From Cranoglanis bouderius (Eukaryota > Chordata > Actinopteri > Siluriformes > Cranoglanididae), in contig CM042540.1 of assembly GCA_023630585.1 (NCBI GenBank), forward strand, positions 11,683,074-11,747,073: a stretch of 64,000 bases of DNA. The letters run 5' to 3'. Shown here piece after piece: positions 37,716-53,000 of the stretch. Made by a program: the position numbers and the translations under genes. Under the pieces are notes generated by a model that saw only the letters and a list, made by a program, of their open reading frames with translations, did no database searches and was not told where the DNA came from. How positions within the stretch are numbered: position 1 is the first letter of the stretch; each line of letters opens with the position of its first letter.

Positions 37716-38737
37716 AAATATATTTAGCGATGCTCTCCTTCAACAGTGCTGTACTTCTCTAATGCTGCTTGCGCAGAGTTTGCTGCTTGCTGTTTTCTTT
37801 TTTCATCTCCGTTTCCACCGGATTAAGGGATTAGACCGAGTTGCTTTTTTTTTTCTTCTTCTTCTTCTTCAATATTTTGATCAAACCCATGAATAGCACG
37901 CTGTAGAGTTCAAACTCGATTATCACGTCTCTCGCTCTGACCCGCAGATTTAGATTAGACTACAGGAGATGGTTAGTGATTTATTACAGTGATCAGTAAA
38001 TATTGCACAGAGTGCCGCTGATTGGACCCAGTTGATGCATGCACGCGCGAGTTGCTAGATGACATTTCTGGGTAATTAAGCGCGTGCTGGTTTAGGTTAT
38101 TTAAGTACTTGAGCTGTCGCGTGGTGATAACTTCCCTGGACGCGTTTCCTTTTAACGTGAATGCATATATTAGTTCTATGTATAGAACCCTGGTTAGAAA
38201 CGAGGCACATGTTATGTGACATTAGGTCCACAAATCATTATGATAGCAGTTGAATTAGGACGCAGTAAAACGCGCTACGCCGCGCGCAGATCTCCGTGTA
38301 GCGCTTTAAGCTCGCGTTAACGCGCGCCGATCGCTTTTATATCAGTTTGCATTGTAGTTTAGTGCTGGAGACTTGACGCGTTTCCGCACTTCATCAACAA
38401 TCCGGTAGCATTCATGGAGAACCCGGGTGATTTCAGGAGCCTGTGGCTGAGAATTGTGCTGTGTTGGCTTACATTACTGCTCTCCTGGCCGTGTGCGGTT
38501 GCAGGGAAGAAGAAGCTGTACATCGGCGCGCTGTTCCCCATGAGCGGAGGATGGCCTGGGGGACAAGCATGTCTGCCCGCCGCGCAGATGGCACTGGAAC
38601 TCGTCAACAACCGCACTGACATCCTGCCCGACTATGAACTCGAGCTCATCTATTACGACAGCATGGTAAGGAAATAAAAAACCTTAATGCACTCTTTAAA
38701 AAAAAGAAGCACGTTCCACTAAGAACCATTGGGGTTT

Positions 38738-38818
<81 letters not shown>

Positions 38819-39626
38819 GAAACAGGAACCTTTGCAACATGGTTCCTGGAAGCACTTTCAATGGTTACTGTACTTGTAGTGTGAGACAATAACTTTATAG
38901 TTTTTAGACTGTCAAAAACCTGACCCTTGTTCCTCTGTCAGTGTTCTCCACCACAACCAGCCTTAACATTACAGATTTGGGGTGGATATTAGTGAAAATT
39001 TGTTGTAAAGAAGTTAAAGTAAAAGAATAGGCTACTCCAACATTTCCAGTCTAATCTCTATCCAGCACATCTGTCATGCTAGTTCAATTACACAGATTAC
39101 AATAGTTTCCTTGTACTGAGAAATGAAGATTTCCATCACTGCAGAAATACTTTACTGATTACTCATGTAATCTCATGTAGTTAATTAACTACTTCCACTT
39201 TTCTGCCTGTATCTGTGAATGATAAAAATGGATATTACAAACATGGATAACCTAACCATATGGCACAACTTGGAAAATAAACTACAGCAGAGAGCCCAGG
39301 TTTGTTTTTTCTATGGCTGAAGGTCCCTGAGGATATAGCTGTGCTCCCCAAAGCAACCCCCCCCCCCCCCCAAAAAAAAAATAAAAAATAAAAAATAAAA
39401 AATTGGTATGCATCGTTCTTCTCCTTCTTCTCATTTGGACTCTTTAAGGTTGTGACAAAGTCGAGCAGTTGTGCATACACACATTTCTAACCTCTAAATG
39501 GTTTCCAGTACAGACATGGCAATGCTAATAAGAATAATAATAAGAAGAAGAATACATCCATAAACACCAAGTATGTATGCTCAAAACTCTCCTTTGTATA
39601 TCACCAAAATAAAATGTGAGAGCTCT

Positions 39627-39682
<56 letters not shown>

Positions 39683-42600
39683 CTTAATAAGACAAAAAAC
39701 ATAGCCTGTCAAGTTACCAAAACACAGGAAACTGTAAAGTCCTCTGTGTTGAAGACTCTCCAGTTTTGGAAAAATTTAAACTGACACCCAAGACTCCTTC
39801 CATAAATGTTAAATAAACATCTCACTACATTGTTGTAAGAACTGATATAAAGCTACAGAAAACTCCAGAAAGCTAAAGAAAGTTTTTTTTTTTTTGTTAA
39901 ATAGCAACACATAGAAACAATAATGTTAAAACAAGTGCATTAATATAAACCTGTGGTTTGAATGACAGCTTTATTGTCAGAACTGCTGTTATAGAAAATT
40001 AATCAGATTCGAGAATTCAGCTGCGCTGTGGTATAACACTGGGTATTTATATTTATATTCATTCAGGGGTTTTAACACAATTATCATTCTTTACGATAAA
40101 GATTCTAGGTGATACCAAGCAGACCCTCTGTAGACTAAAGAACCTTTAGTTACTATCAAGGTTCAGAATCTTCATGTAATGTATTTTTTATGAGAACCAT
40201 TTTGATTAAACCATCTTAGGTGCTGCTAGATATTTTTCCATTTCACTGTGAAAAACACAGCTCTCGTAGTTATGTGAGTGCCTCAATTGATCGTGCTGAG
40301 GGAGTAAAAAGAGAAAGAAAGAAAAAACAGGAACAAAAATAAAACATGTGAGCAACCATAATATTGAAACAAGAAGTGTTCACTGTGAACTTTTGAGAAC
40401 AGGTATATTAATATCGCTTTAGGTCAGTAAATGGAGAGGGAGTTGTTTTTGAGCAGGATTGTAGCAGGTTTGAGTTTGGCTGAGAGCACTCTGCACTGGA
40501 ATCACACTCAGTAATGAAGAGCGAGGAAAAGGAAAGGAAAGGAAAGTTGGCATGGCAACAGGCACCAATGAAAGCGCTGTGCACACAGAAGTGTATTTTT
40601 GTAAATCTTTACATCAATAATATGAGGAGATACTTTGGCAGATTAGTGTGCGGTGACAGGTAAAAGCTAATACATTCATATTTCAGAACAAACAGCAAAT
40701 AGGCATCCTGGACTCTGAATTCTGGAGATTCTTTCACAAGGAGTTGGAGATTCTTTCATTTACATTTACACACTGCACTGACTTACAAGTGAGACAGAAT
40801 ACAATCCAAGCATGGAGCTGAACAGTTGAGGCTTAAAAGTCCTGTTTAAGGGCTGACAGTGGCTCTCTAACAGTCTTGGATTTAAATTCATAACTTTCCA
40901 ATCACAAGCACAATACTTTAACTGCTATGTGTTCCCTTATGAAACAATATACAGTGAGCAATATATTATATTGCTTCACAATATAAACCAAATGATACTT
41001 TGCAAATAAAGCAAGTAAATCAGTATATTTGGAAAAATTAGTATATGCCATAATTGATGTATTTCTTTTACATTTAAATAATAGTTGATCTTGGAGCTAA
41101 ACTGGCAAAACACATATACAGTTAGTATTTTTTTAGGTACTAACCACTGCATACCGGGAACACCCCACAGGAGCTGCTGTTTTGGAGATGCTCTGACCCA
41201 GTGGTCTAGCCATCACAATTTGGCCCTTGTCAAAGTCGCTCAGATCCTTATGCTTGCCTGTTTTTCCTGCTTCTAACACATCAACTTCAAGAACTGACTG
41301 TTCACTTGCTGCATAATATATCCCACAGTGCCACTGTAATGAGATAATCAGTGTTACTCACGTCACCTGTCAGTGGTTTTAATGTTATGGCTCATTGGTA
41401 TATATTGGTGCACAATTCTGAGAGCAGAAAAAGAGCAGCTTGAAATTAAAAGAGTTTAATATGATCTAAATTTGCTCATATATGGTAAAAGCCAGCAATA
41501 TACACTGTCAGAGACAAAGATAGTTGCCCGATGTATATGTTTAAAAAAAATAAATAAATAATGATGATGAGTATTCTTCTTCTTCTTCTCCTTCTTATTA
41601 TTATTTAAATTTACAGTGCATAGAATATTTTTCTGTTAAAAATGACCAGAAACATAATTACTGAGTTATAAAAAACAAAAAAGAAAAAGATTATATGAGG
41701 GTGACTCAAATGAAAACCACATTTTTTCCCCCTAGGGGAATCCAGACACTCAGTGCTGAAACAATTGCATTGAACAAATCTGAGATTATTTAGAAAAACA
41801 ATACAATTTGAGTACAATAAACAATGCAAAGTGAACAAATAAGGTTTTCGTTTGTCTCACCCTTGTGCAAATATATAAATAGGAAATGTCCCCAATCATA
41901 CATGCCCACCTATTTCCTCTGGTAATGCGGTGTTTACTTATGCAACAATGTGCAACATATGCAAAATGAACCATGTTACATTTGCATATAAGGATATTTT
42001 TTGTGATTTAAGAAAACTTTCCAATGACATTTTCAGCTCCTTCTGTGCTTTAAAACAAGTTCACTGGGGTGTCAGTTTTCACATTTAGATCAGTCTGCGC
42101 ACTCAAATCCTGAATTCAGAGAAAAAAAGGTGGTTATACAAACATGTTTAAATTTTAAGCTTCAGAATGCTTTAGGCCAGTGACATTTAAATGCATGCGG
42201 GTATTATATGATTGTTTTCTTTCCTTGAGAGGCTCGAGAGGGGAATGCTGCAGCATACCGAAACAAGATTATAATCTAAATAGCTTTTGGTGTCAGAACA
42301 GTAATTACAAAAAAAATAATCAGATTTGATTTGGGCTTGCTTTTAATTATTCTTCAAAGGGCCCTGGATACGTGAGTTGATTTGCTTAATCTTTTCAACA
42401 AGTAATAATCACGTAAGTAATTATCACGCATAGCACTGTTTCCACAGAGCATTACTGTCTCTCTAATTTGTCAATTTAATATGACATTTGATTAGTGTTG
42501 ATTTAATGTCTTGGATGGTGAGCTTAAGAATCTGAATGTAAAAATATAGATATTCACATATTATTTTGTATCACTTCCCGTGAGTGTGTCTCATCCTCAC

Positions 42601-45600
42601 CAGTAGATTATGCCTCTTGCACTTTACTCCAAAGGTTCAATTAAACCTTGAAAACAGATTGTTTAACCTCTTTAAAACATGCTATAGGCTATAGGCAATG
42701 TGAAACTGTAATTTGCTTCAACCAGTCAAAACCTGTTTTGAAAATGTTGCATTTGTAGGTTGTTTGCTGAATTGCTTGTTTTTGTTCTGAGGTACTTTGG
42801 CAAAAGTAGGTTTCTGCAAATAGAATAAATTTAAAAAACAGTCTCATTAAGATGGCAGCAGTGGGCTGTTGGTAAAATCTTTCTCACTTAAAAATCGAAA
42901 TTTTTGAATAGATGCCTACTAATTTTGCTTCATCCTCTTGTCCAGGATAAATAAGCAAATGTGTTTTTGTTTAAAGCACTCCTTTAACTCCTTTATTGCA
43001 CAATTCAAATAATTGAAACAATATTCAATAGAAAATAACATTCTGTGTAGAATAATTAGATTAGATTAGATTAGATTCAACTTTATTGTCATTACACATG
43101 TATAAATACAAGGTAACGAAATGCAGTTTATCATCGAATCAGAAGTGCAATATATACAGTATGTGCAGTTATGTACAGATAAGTTAAATGAGCAGTTATG
43201 TACAGATAAGGGCAATGTAACAGGTGGGAATAAATAAATTAGCAGTGTAAGAGGTGGGGATAAATTAGCATTAATATACAGAAGGGTAAATATACAGATG
43301 AAGTATGGGCAAAATATACAGATGTTCTATATTAAAGGGCAAATATACAGGTGTAGTATGGACAGATATACAGATGTGTTTTATATATATATATAAAATA
43401 TAAAAGGTTTATACATGAATAAAACATTTGGAAGTACATCCATGTCCCCCTGTTATCCCTAATATCTATCTGGCTAGTTAAGTGTTATAAGCTAATTTGC
43501 ATTTGTCAACAATAGACATGTTTAGTGATTTATTTCACAACAGCCAAACCTATGCCAACAGCTAAACCAGTATGCCATAACAGCTACAATTTTGTTCATC
43601 AGTGGCATTAGCTAAGCTAGTAAACTAGCTGGCTAGTGCACCATTCAAACAGCTCAGTGACAGCACAGCTCATTAATTTTCATCTACATATTCTTAGTGA
43701 TTTATGTGATTTATGAAGATGCCTGTGAAAATATACCATAAGGATCAAACTGTTGGTTCAGCATTATCATTTGCTAAATTTGGTTAGTAGTAGGGATGTA
43801 ATGCAGTGCAACTATCTGTATCGGTATCTCTTTAGTGCACCAAATAGTCTTATATGTGTCTGTATTCAGATTTAAACATGATTGTTTTTTTGTTTTTTTT
43901 TGTTTTTTTGATAAATAGAGGTATGGGACTGGTCTAATTATATTAGTTTGCACCTGCTCATGACATTTTCTAATGAATTTACTTGCTTCTGTTTCCCAAA
44001 ATATCTGACTGCTTATTCGTGCCCACAAGCTTCATCTGATCACTCACCTGCATGAAAGTAAAATCCACCTGTTTGTGTGACTTTTTTTTATTTCATCCCA
44101 TGGAGTTCTACTCATGATGAGCACCACTAGTCTGAACCACACTCTGTGAAATGAAAAATATACATCTGTATGTGTATCTGTTTAGAACACATTATCTGGT
44201 CATTCAAAATAATGAATTTAGTCCTAATCCCTAATTTAGTAGCTAGCATTAGGCCTGGTTTTATTTTTCAGATGAAATATTTGGTTCACAACAGCAATAT
44301 GTTTGAGCAAGGAGTATGAATGGGTTATTAATAAATCAAATAAAATAAAAAAATCATGAGCACCATAAGGTATATAATTTATTAATGTTTACAGTGGCAT
44401 ATTATTGATTGGGAATGATGTGTAGTACTCTCTCTCTCTCTCTCTCTCCCCCCTCTCCCCCCTCTCCCCCAGACTGCTGTCATGATTCCATCAAATCTCA
44501 CACTTTGATCAATTATTAACTGGGATGAAGAGAGACAGGGGTATAGGTAGGGAGAGTGAAAGATAGACATGAAGAGGTGCTTCTGAGCTTCTGTGTTTTA
44601 ATTGGCAGCTGTTGTCCCCATACTGCATTGGATAGTATTACCATATCCAAATACATGCTTTATTCATACACACCAGTGTTTCCTGCTAAGTATCAAAGCA
44701 CTGAAATGACAAACCAATACTTGGAGCTGACAGCAGAGATACAATAGATGCATACATAATACATGTTGTGAAACTCTTAATCCAAACCTTAAGAACTCAA
44801 AAGCAGGTAGGCTTTAAATAATGTCAGCTTGGACCAGTGTGTTATGTCGGTGGAAAGTTCAGGAATTAAAAGCTCTAATGCTCTCATAAGTAGACAGGAC
44901 ATTATAGCACACAGTTAAATAATAATCATGAAATAATTCTTGTGATATTTTAATTTAAAGGGGTCCCTGACAGCAAAAAAAAAAAATTGAGAACCCCTAG
45001 TCTAAGATACATGGTTCTCTAAATGGTTTTACAATGTTTGACTCTCAATGGACAGTTAATTTTATAATTCTTGAAACTGTGATGTAATGCTACATTTATA
45101 GTCAACCTAGGCAAACTTATTTAGAGCACCTTATTGAGAGGCTATTTAAATATTAATTACCCCCTCATTGTTAGACTTAACTAATACTTGTCATTACCAT
45201 CTTGCATTATAAATAGGTGGTGTCATGTAGCAATGGCAACATTGAAGCCAGAACACAGCTGTTTGCTGCTCAGTCTGTAGACCATGACTAGGCTTAGACT
45301 GTTTGCTGAATAAAAAGCCTGATCCCCAGAGAATTAGGAGGTGGGGGAAAGAGTGTTCTATGTTTTTCACCAACCAGTAAAGCCTATTGTGCAAAAAGTA
45401 TGATAGATGCTGAAAAACATAGTGATAGGAATGTGATATGAATTAAATATAGATATTGGGGCCAATATCGTCCTAAAAAACTTTATTGACATTTTATGTG
45501 TGTGATGTTGATTGACATGACATAGAGCTTGCATGAGAAGACCACAGCGAACACAAAACACATTGATGTCACATCTCTGATGTTTTGCAACACTTGGCAA

Positions 45601-46930
45601 GAGAAGCTACTGTAGGAGAGAGTCAAATTGGTTGCTGTGAGGATGATGTTGGATCCATACCAACCTATACGCAGAGCTCTGATATCAGTATTGTATTGAA
45701 AATGGAAATGTTGGATTTGGTGCATCTCTGTCTAGTGACCAGGGAAAACGAAGGAGCAAATGTGAATCAATGAATCGTTTAATTTTCTTTTTGTTTGCAT
45801 GCAACACTGTGGAATTAATGGAAACAGGATGTAAAATGTCTGACACGAATACATGCAGGCAAAAAAACAAAATTAGAAATTAAATGCCCATGATCCTTTT
45901 TAATCACCATTTCAATAAGTGCTGTCCTTAGAGACAGTCACCTTCTTATTTGTTGTGAGTCAGAGCTACCGTTGAGCCCTTTAGCCAAACCCTTAAATGC
46001 TTCTATATGAACAGACTTCTGAAGTCTCTAGCAGGACGGAAAAGCACTTCTGGGGGAAACTGTTCTGAAAAGTCATTTTCTGAAAAAGAAACATAGCTTG
46101 CTACCTAGGAAGCGGTTGTCCAGGGACTTTTAATGCAGTGGAAATTGAAGCAAGTGTTGGCACTGTTGCTGTGTTGAAATGAACACATCTGAGAAATGTC
46201 CAAAATGTAGTAGCAAATCTATTGGTTTAACTACGTTTCACAGCAGTGTAGTGGTAGTGTTGCTACATTTTAAACCAAGTAGTTCAATTATTTTCTTCAC
46301 TGAGTATCACTGATTAGCACTACTTTCTAATAACAGTTTATCAGCAGCATTTTCCTCTTTGTCAAAGCTTGTTCTCAACAGGCGACAACAAAATGCGCTC
46401 TTTCAACTGTTTGTCACCCCCCTCCCTTGTTCTTTGCTTACCAATAGCTAAGAACCCCATACTGAATCCCAAACCAGAATGTTCCAAGCTTTCAGAAGTT
46501 GGTTTCATCAACTTTCATCGACAAATTTCCATGGTCAACAGTAACAGCAAAAAAGATTAGTTTTTATGTACATATACTTTCCAGCTCTTCAAAGGCTTTT
46601 TTAAGAGCAGTAGTTAATAGTTAATGTCTGGAGGCTAGCACAGTTTGATACATTTCCTTCTCAGACATCTGGCTTTCAAATATTCACATAATTATGAAGT
46701 ATTGTAGGTATGTAACAGCTATGAAATCACCAAACTGTGCTGGAGTCCAGGCATACAGGAAATCACCTGGACCACAAACTACACAGTGTGTAAGGGAGAC
46801 GTGGTCAGATTTAGTTTGACCCAGCTAGAACTCCTCTTCTAGAAATCGTGTTCATATAAAAAGCATAGTTACATATGAATAAAAAGATATTGTTATGAAT
46901 CTGCAAGCATGAGATAATGTTAAATCATAG

Positions 46931-47007
<77 letters not shown>

Positions 47008-50000
47008 TACCCAAATCTGAAAAATGAATTACAAATACGTTTACCTTGTGTAGCATTGCTTATACTATATCTTTTTGTCTCTATCTCTGTCTCAGTGTGA
47101 CCCAGGGGAAGCCACGAAGCTCCTGTACGACCTCCTCTACACAGAGCCGATAAAAATCGTCCTGATGCCAGGATGCAGCTCTGTTTCTACACTAGTGGCT
47201 GAAGCAGCTCGCATGTGGAACCTTATAGTGGTGTGTTTCTCTTTATAAGCTCTGTTTATCTAGACCAATGCTAAGCCTTGTGTAAAAATAGATTACACTT
47301 TTAATCTGGGACTGAATCTGTAAGAGATCAACTAGTCAACCAGTGATGAATTTTCTTGTGCTGTGTTTATCTACAGCTCCTTTCTATATTTATGTTAGTG
47401 TTGTAAATATGTAATGATATTTAGATATTTTATAACATTGTCAGTGCTCGTTTAAATGTGAAATATATATATATATATATATTGCTTTAGTAGTGTTGGA
47501 CACGTGGATCCCCAAAGCTGATCCAATTTTTTTTTTATTTCTTTGTGTCTTTACTTTGTCGAAGAAAATAAAATAAATAAAAAAAATCAAAGAGAGAACA
47601 AGCAGAGAAATTTGAAAACTAAATTGGAGTGAATGAGGGAAAGAAGGAGAATGTGTCACATACTGGGAAAGAGATTAACTTAAAATTAATTGCTTTCTGT
47701 CTATGGGCACCCTCTGAGTTTTGAATTAGTAAGTCATTTTCAAGTAATTTCCTCAAATCTGCTTTAGTAGTGCATCATAGCAATATGTCATGAATTTTCC
47801 CATTAATGCTTCACATTCTTGCAGATCTTAAGGATGCCTCATATGCATTATATTATTGCAGATTTCTCCTCAGTGAATTAGTTTGTCATATTTTCATCAG
47901 CAAAAGTTATGCTGAGGGAACATGAAAGCAAAGCATGCGAGGCATCCAGGTGACTGCAGTGTCTCAGCTTCTCTGCTACTGATACATTGACTTTTTAAAA
48001 TTCTTAACTCAGTTACAGTTCCCCGTGGAATATAATTAGCGTCACACTGGCATGCTGTGGTAGGCGAGTATCGGTGTACTGTATGCTAAACAATGTAGCT
48101 GCAAAGTGAATTATTTATTAAGGCATTAGTTTGAATGAGTTTGTCACATTTTTATCAATGAAAGTTTGGCTCATGCATTATTCAGGCAATAGAAGAGCTA
48201 GGCCTGTAGTTTTAAAACGGTGACAGCAGAGTGTCTCGCTTTTTCTGCTGCTGATACATTGACTTTTAAAATTCATAACTCAGTTACAGTACCCCGTGGA
48301 ATATAATTAACGTCAAACCCACATCCTGTGGCAAGCGAGTATCGGTGTACTGTATGCCAGACAATGTAGTCACGCAGTGAATTATTTATTAAGGCATAAG
48401 AAAACATCTGGTCACACTGGGTTGACATTAATCTACTCCTACAGTTTGCTGAAAGATTGTCTCTGTTTGTTGAAAGAGGGCTGCCTCACAGATTCAGGAT
48501 TGCTGATTTGATCCTGGACTCGGGTTACTGTCTGTGTGGCTTCCTTTTGTGGTCATGTAGGCAGATTAGCTATGCTAAACTGCCCATAGGTATGAATGTG
48601 TGTGTGTGAATGTGTATGTGCATGGTGTCATCTGGGGCGAATTCTCCAGCCTTGTGCCCAATATTCCCAAGATAGGCTCTGGATCCACTGTGACCCTGAC
48701 CAGGATAAACTGCTTACTGAAGATGAATATGGCTGTAATGTTGCAGCCCTGCAACCCAAATCTGTATGACACCATGCCTTAACCAGTGTATTTCTCTTTG
48801 TCTAGTTCTCCTATGGCTCCAGCTCTCCAGCACTGTCCAACAGGCAACGTTTCCCAACATTCTTCCGCACACATCCCTCTGCGACACTGCATAACCCCAC
48901 ACGAGTGCGCCTCTTCCAGAAGTGGAACTGGAGCAAGATCGCCACCATCCAGCAAACAACAGAAGTCTTCACTTCGGTCAGCCTCCAAAAACAGTTCACA
49001 TTAGAAGATTTTCTTAAAAAATATTCTGAACGCAACTCTGATATTTTGCCATTTGTCACTGAATAGGAAATAGGGAGCTGTTTCAGATTAAGTATTGAAG
49101 AAGTGACGATGCCTGCAAAGTCAGTCCGTACAGGATTTGTGGCAACTTGCAGAGTTTGTTTTTTTTTTTTGCTTTTTTTTTGTGGAAAACTACTTGAATT
49201 GGTGAAATTGATATAAATGAGACCTTTTAGCTGTACTCATATTTGACGCATGTAAATCGAAGATGGCTTTGGCTGAATGCGCGTTGTGATGATGTCACAT
49301 GACGCGTCTTGGCCCAAATCTGTGGAAATTTGCAGTAATTTAGAAAAATTGCAAGCTGCTCCAAATATTGCAGAGTTTTCTTGATTCCAAGAATGAAAAT
49401 ATTGGCAGATATATCTATTTTTATTATAATATTACAATGAAACACATATAATATTATTGGAAATTGTAAATTTCATATTCTATTGGTTGAACATTTTGCT
49501 TATTTCAAGCATTTTATTTCTAGTAAGAAAAGAAAAGCTAGAAACGATTTAGGACGGATGCACAGACATGTCCAAGAGAAGAATACACTGGCATGATTTC
49601 AGAGGGTTAACTACTAAACACACACCATGGGTAGGGTGAACAAATTGTAAATTCATCTAACCCACTGGGCAAGTGAATCTTCCAAATTGTTTACCCAGTC
49701 CTGTATTGGTTGCCAAGAAATTACAGTTAATATTATGCTCAAATTTTGTAGAAATGTTAGTATATTTAGCTGACTTATTACAAAGATAAATATAGATACA
49801 GTGGTGCTTGAAAGTTTGTGAACCCTTTAGAATTTTCTATATATCTGCATAAATATGACCTAAACATCAGCAAAAGTCCTCAGAGTAGACAAACAGAACC
49901 CAATTAAACAAATGGGACATAAATATTATACTTGGTCACTTATTTATTGAGGAAAATGATCCAATATTACATATCTGTGAGTGGCTAAAGTATTGGGGGC

Positions 50001-53000
50001 GGGGGGTTGGGGGGTGGTTGGATTTCTTCCATTTATACACATCTGTCTGTCTGTGGATTGGTGGAGTCCAAACTCTTTAGAGATGGTTTTGTAAACTTTT
50101 CCAGCCTGATGAGCATCAGCACCTCTTTTTCTGAGGTCCTCAGAAATCTTCTTTGTTCTTACCATGATACAATTCTACAAACATGTGTTGTGAAGATCAG
50201 ACTTTGATAGAGCCCTGTTCTTTAAATAAAACAGGATGCTCACTCACACCTGATTGTCATCCCATTGATTGAAAACACCTGACTCTAATTTCACCTTCAA
50301 ATTAAACTGTTAATCCTAGAGATTCACCACTCACAGATATGTAATATTGGATAATTTTCCTCAATAACTAAATGAACAAGTATAATGTTTTTGTTTCATT
50401 TGTTTAATTGGGTTCTCTTTGTCTACTTTTAGGACTTGTGTGAAAATCTGATGACGTTTTAGGTCATATTTATGCAGATATTTACAAAATTGTTGGGTTC
50501 ACAAACTTTCAAGCACCACTGTATGTTTATTAATTTTTGCTTGCTGTAAGTACAAAAAATAGTCTTAACACCTTCTTAACACCCAGAATGTTCCATTATT
50601 TGTCTTAAAGGCGCTATAGTTTAAAAAAAAATAAAATAAAAAATAAAAATAAAAAATCCATGTACAAATAAACAAGGTCAAGGTCAATCATGTTATAGAC
50701 ACTATACTCTATGGGCCTTTGCAGATCCTGGTGGTGGAGCTTCATGAACATGGGTGGGAATCATTCAAATGTTGAACCCACCTAACTGTTAGAGACCTAA
50801 TCTTGAAAAAAAGACCAATCTTACCTAATGCAACGTTACAGCAAACCATTCAGTAATTCACTATTTTTTCAGTAACTGTAATGGTATATTTAGTGAAACT
50901 AATAAGTAATGTATTTACAAGAGTAAGAAATCTGGATCTGCCAATAGGTCCCAAGAACAAAACATTTAGCAAGGAAAAGAAGTTAGCTTTATGTTAGTTG
51001 GCTAGCTAGCTGGCTAGCAACATTATCTGGGCAAGAATAGGCACTATTCAAACACAGAAGATGCACAATATCATTGTACCCCCTAGGGGGCAAATCCAGA
51101 AGAGTAATGAACAGGCGATACAAAGGTCAACACATGGCAATAGCAGAGTAAACATGGATCAGAATGTACACAAATGCTGAGAATGTCGAGACTTCACAAA
51201 AATACAATATATTGCCATACAGTATAGTAGCCTTATATAATACACTACCCTAACTGCTACACTAATGCAAGTAACCCAGAAGTAGTGAGCTAGCAGCTAG
51301 GTTAAACTCAGGTGAGAGTGACCTCTGTTGGTCAGGAGGTGTAATGTCCTGGGCTGATGTTCCGGTAATTTAACCCAAATACATGTTTGACAAATTATTT
51401 GGCTAGTTATGTGCATACTATAGTAATAAAAATAGTTCTTAAAGAAGTATTGTTTAGCAGAATTTCTTCTCTAGTTGGTCGACAGGAGAAAACAGTGCTA
51501 GTGACCAGAATATCAACAGCCTACTTAAGTCACTTGTCCCCCCAAGCAGTGATAGATTAAAAACAAAGTGAATAGGCTGGACACTTCTGTTTGTAACAGG
51601 AGCCAGGGTTACTGATTTATCTACCCCTGAGTTTGGGTAGATAGTATATTTAAAAAGCCTGTAGCATTCTGTTTCTATTTTAAAGAGTGTGCAAAGGCCA
51701 TGGGGCCGATGGAGAATCATTCATCAGCATGTTGGTTGTGAATATTACCGAGTCATAAATCTCTCCAGCACTGGTCTATTTCTCCCATTACTCCTCTTCT
51801 CATACCTTTATAATTTTTTAATAATTTCCCTCTTTCCAGTCTCCTCCTCTTACATTAGGCTGTCATGTCTTTCCTGTTAGCTCTTCTTGCTTTTTCTTTA
51901 TGCCGCTTTCAGCTCTTTTCCCATTAAATCCTGCTTCTTTTACACATTTGTCTCCACCTCTCATACTTTCCATACTGGATATCCCTGTCTGCTATTTTAT
52001 CCTAACTTGATCTCAAAATTCTTTAGCTCTTTACTCACTATGCTCTCTCCTTCCCTGTTCTCTCTCTCTCTCTCTCTCCTCTCTCAGACACTGGATGATC
52101 TGGAGCAGAGGGTGAAGGAAGCTGGAATAGAGATAAGCGTGAGACAGAGTTTCCTCACTGATCCCGCCGTGGCTGTCAAGAATTTGAAGGTACTTTGATG
52201 AAAAATTTAGCAGCCTTCACTTCCTCACGGTGCGCCGTGCAGTTAGCCAGCCTGAAGATGATGGAGCACATGAAAACATTATGTGAAATAAATCAACACT
52301 ATCAGTCTCTCAGGAGTCTCAGATCAAGTGACAGCTCACATGTCATATCTGTGGTCTGGGGCTAAACTGACAGCGAGCACACACCCTTTTTATTGCAGCA
52401 GTGGTATTACATAAGAATCCCATGAGATTTACACTCCCTCCGAACAGCATTGCATGTTGCACAATGAAGTGTGTTAAGGACTCCTATCAGAAATGAGAGA
52501 AGATGTAACAGGACCATAATACATTTTTGATGCAATGGAAATTGCATGTAGTGTGTAAATATAATTTAGGGCGACGTGATATTTCGCATACACACAGTGT
52601 ATATAAAGATAAGACACTGACAGACTATATTGATTGTTTTGTTCATCTTTTCTTAAAAGATTCTTTCTTTTTTTTTTATACAGCGTCAAGATGCCAGGAT
52701 CATTGTTGGCCTATTCTATGAGACTGAAGCAAGAAAAGTCTTTTGTGAGGCAAGTTATGAACATTTATGTTCAAAAAGGTGTACAGATATATGTGCTTTC
52801 TTCAGTTACAATTACAATAGCATTATGACATTGTGATTCATATTAGTACAACCTGACTGAACAAAGTCAGATATACCCAACATAAAATTTATTATTATTA
52901 TATATCTGTCAGAAAATGAAGGCTGAGACCAATGCAGTTGCAGGAAGAACAGCTTTAATAAAAGTCCGAGCAAACAATCTTAGGCAAGGTCAAGGTCAAA

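Noticed and set aside
45585..45773. 62-residue ORF in the long intron
   Set aside because: No homology recognised, no splice context, and a length expected by chance.
52750..52760. GT donor at 52754 for the exon starting at 52684
   Set aside because: It would extend the exon by four bases and break the frame into 54364; the GC at 52750 gives the conserved protein.
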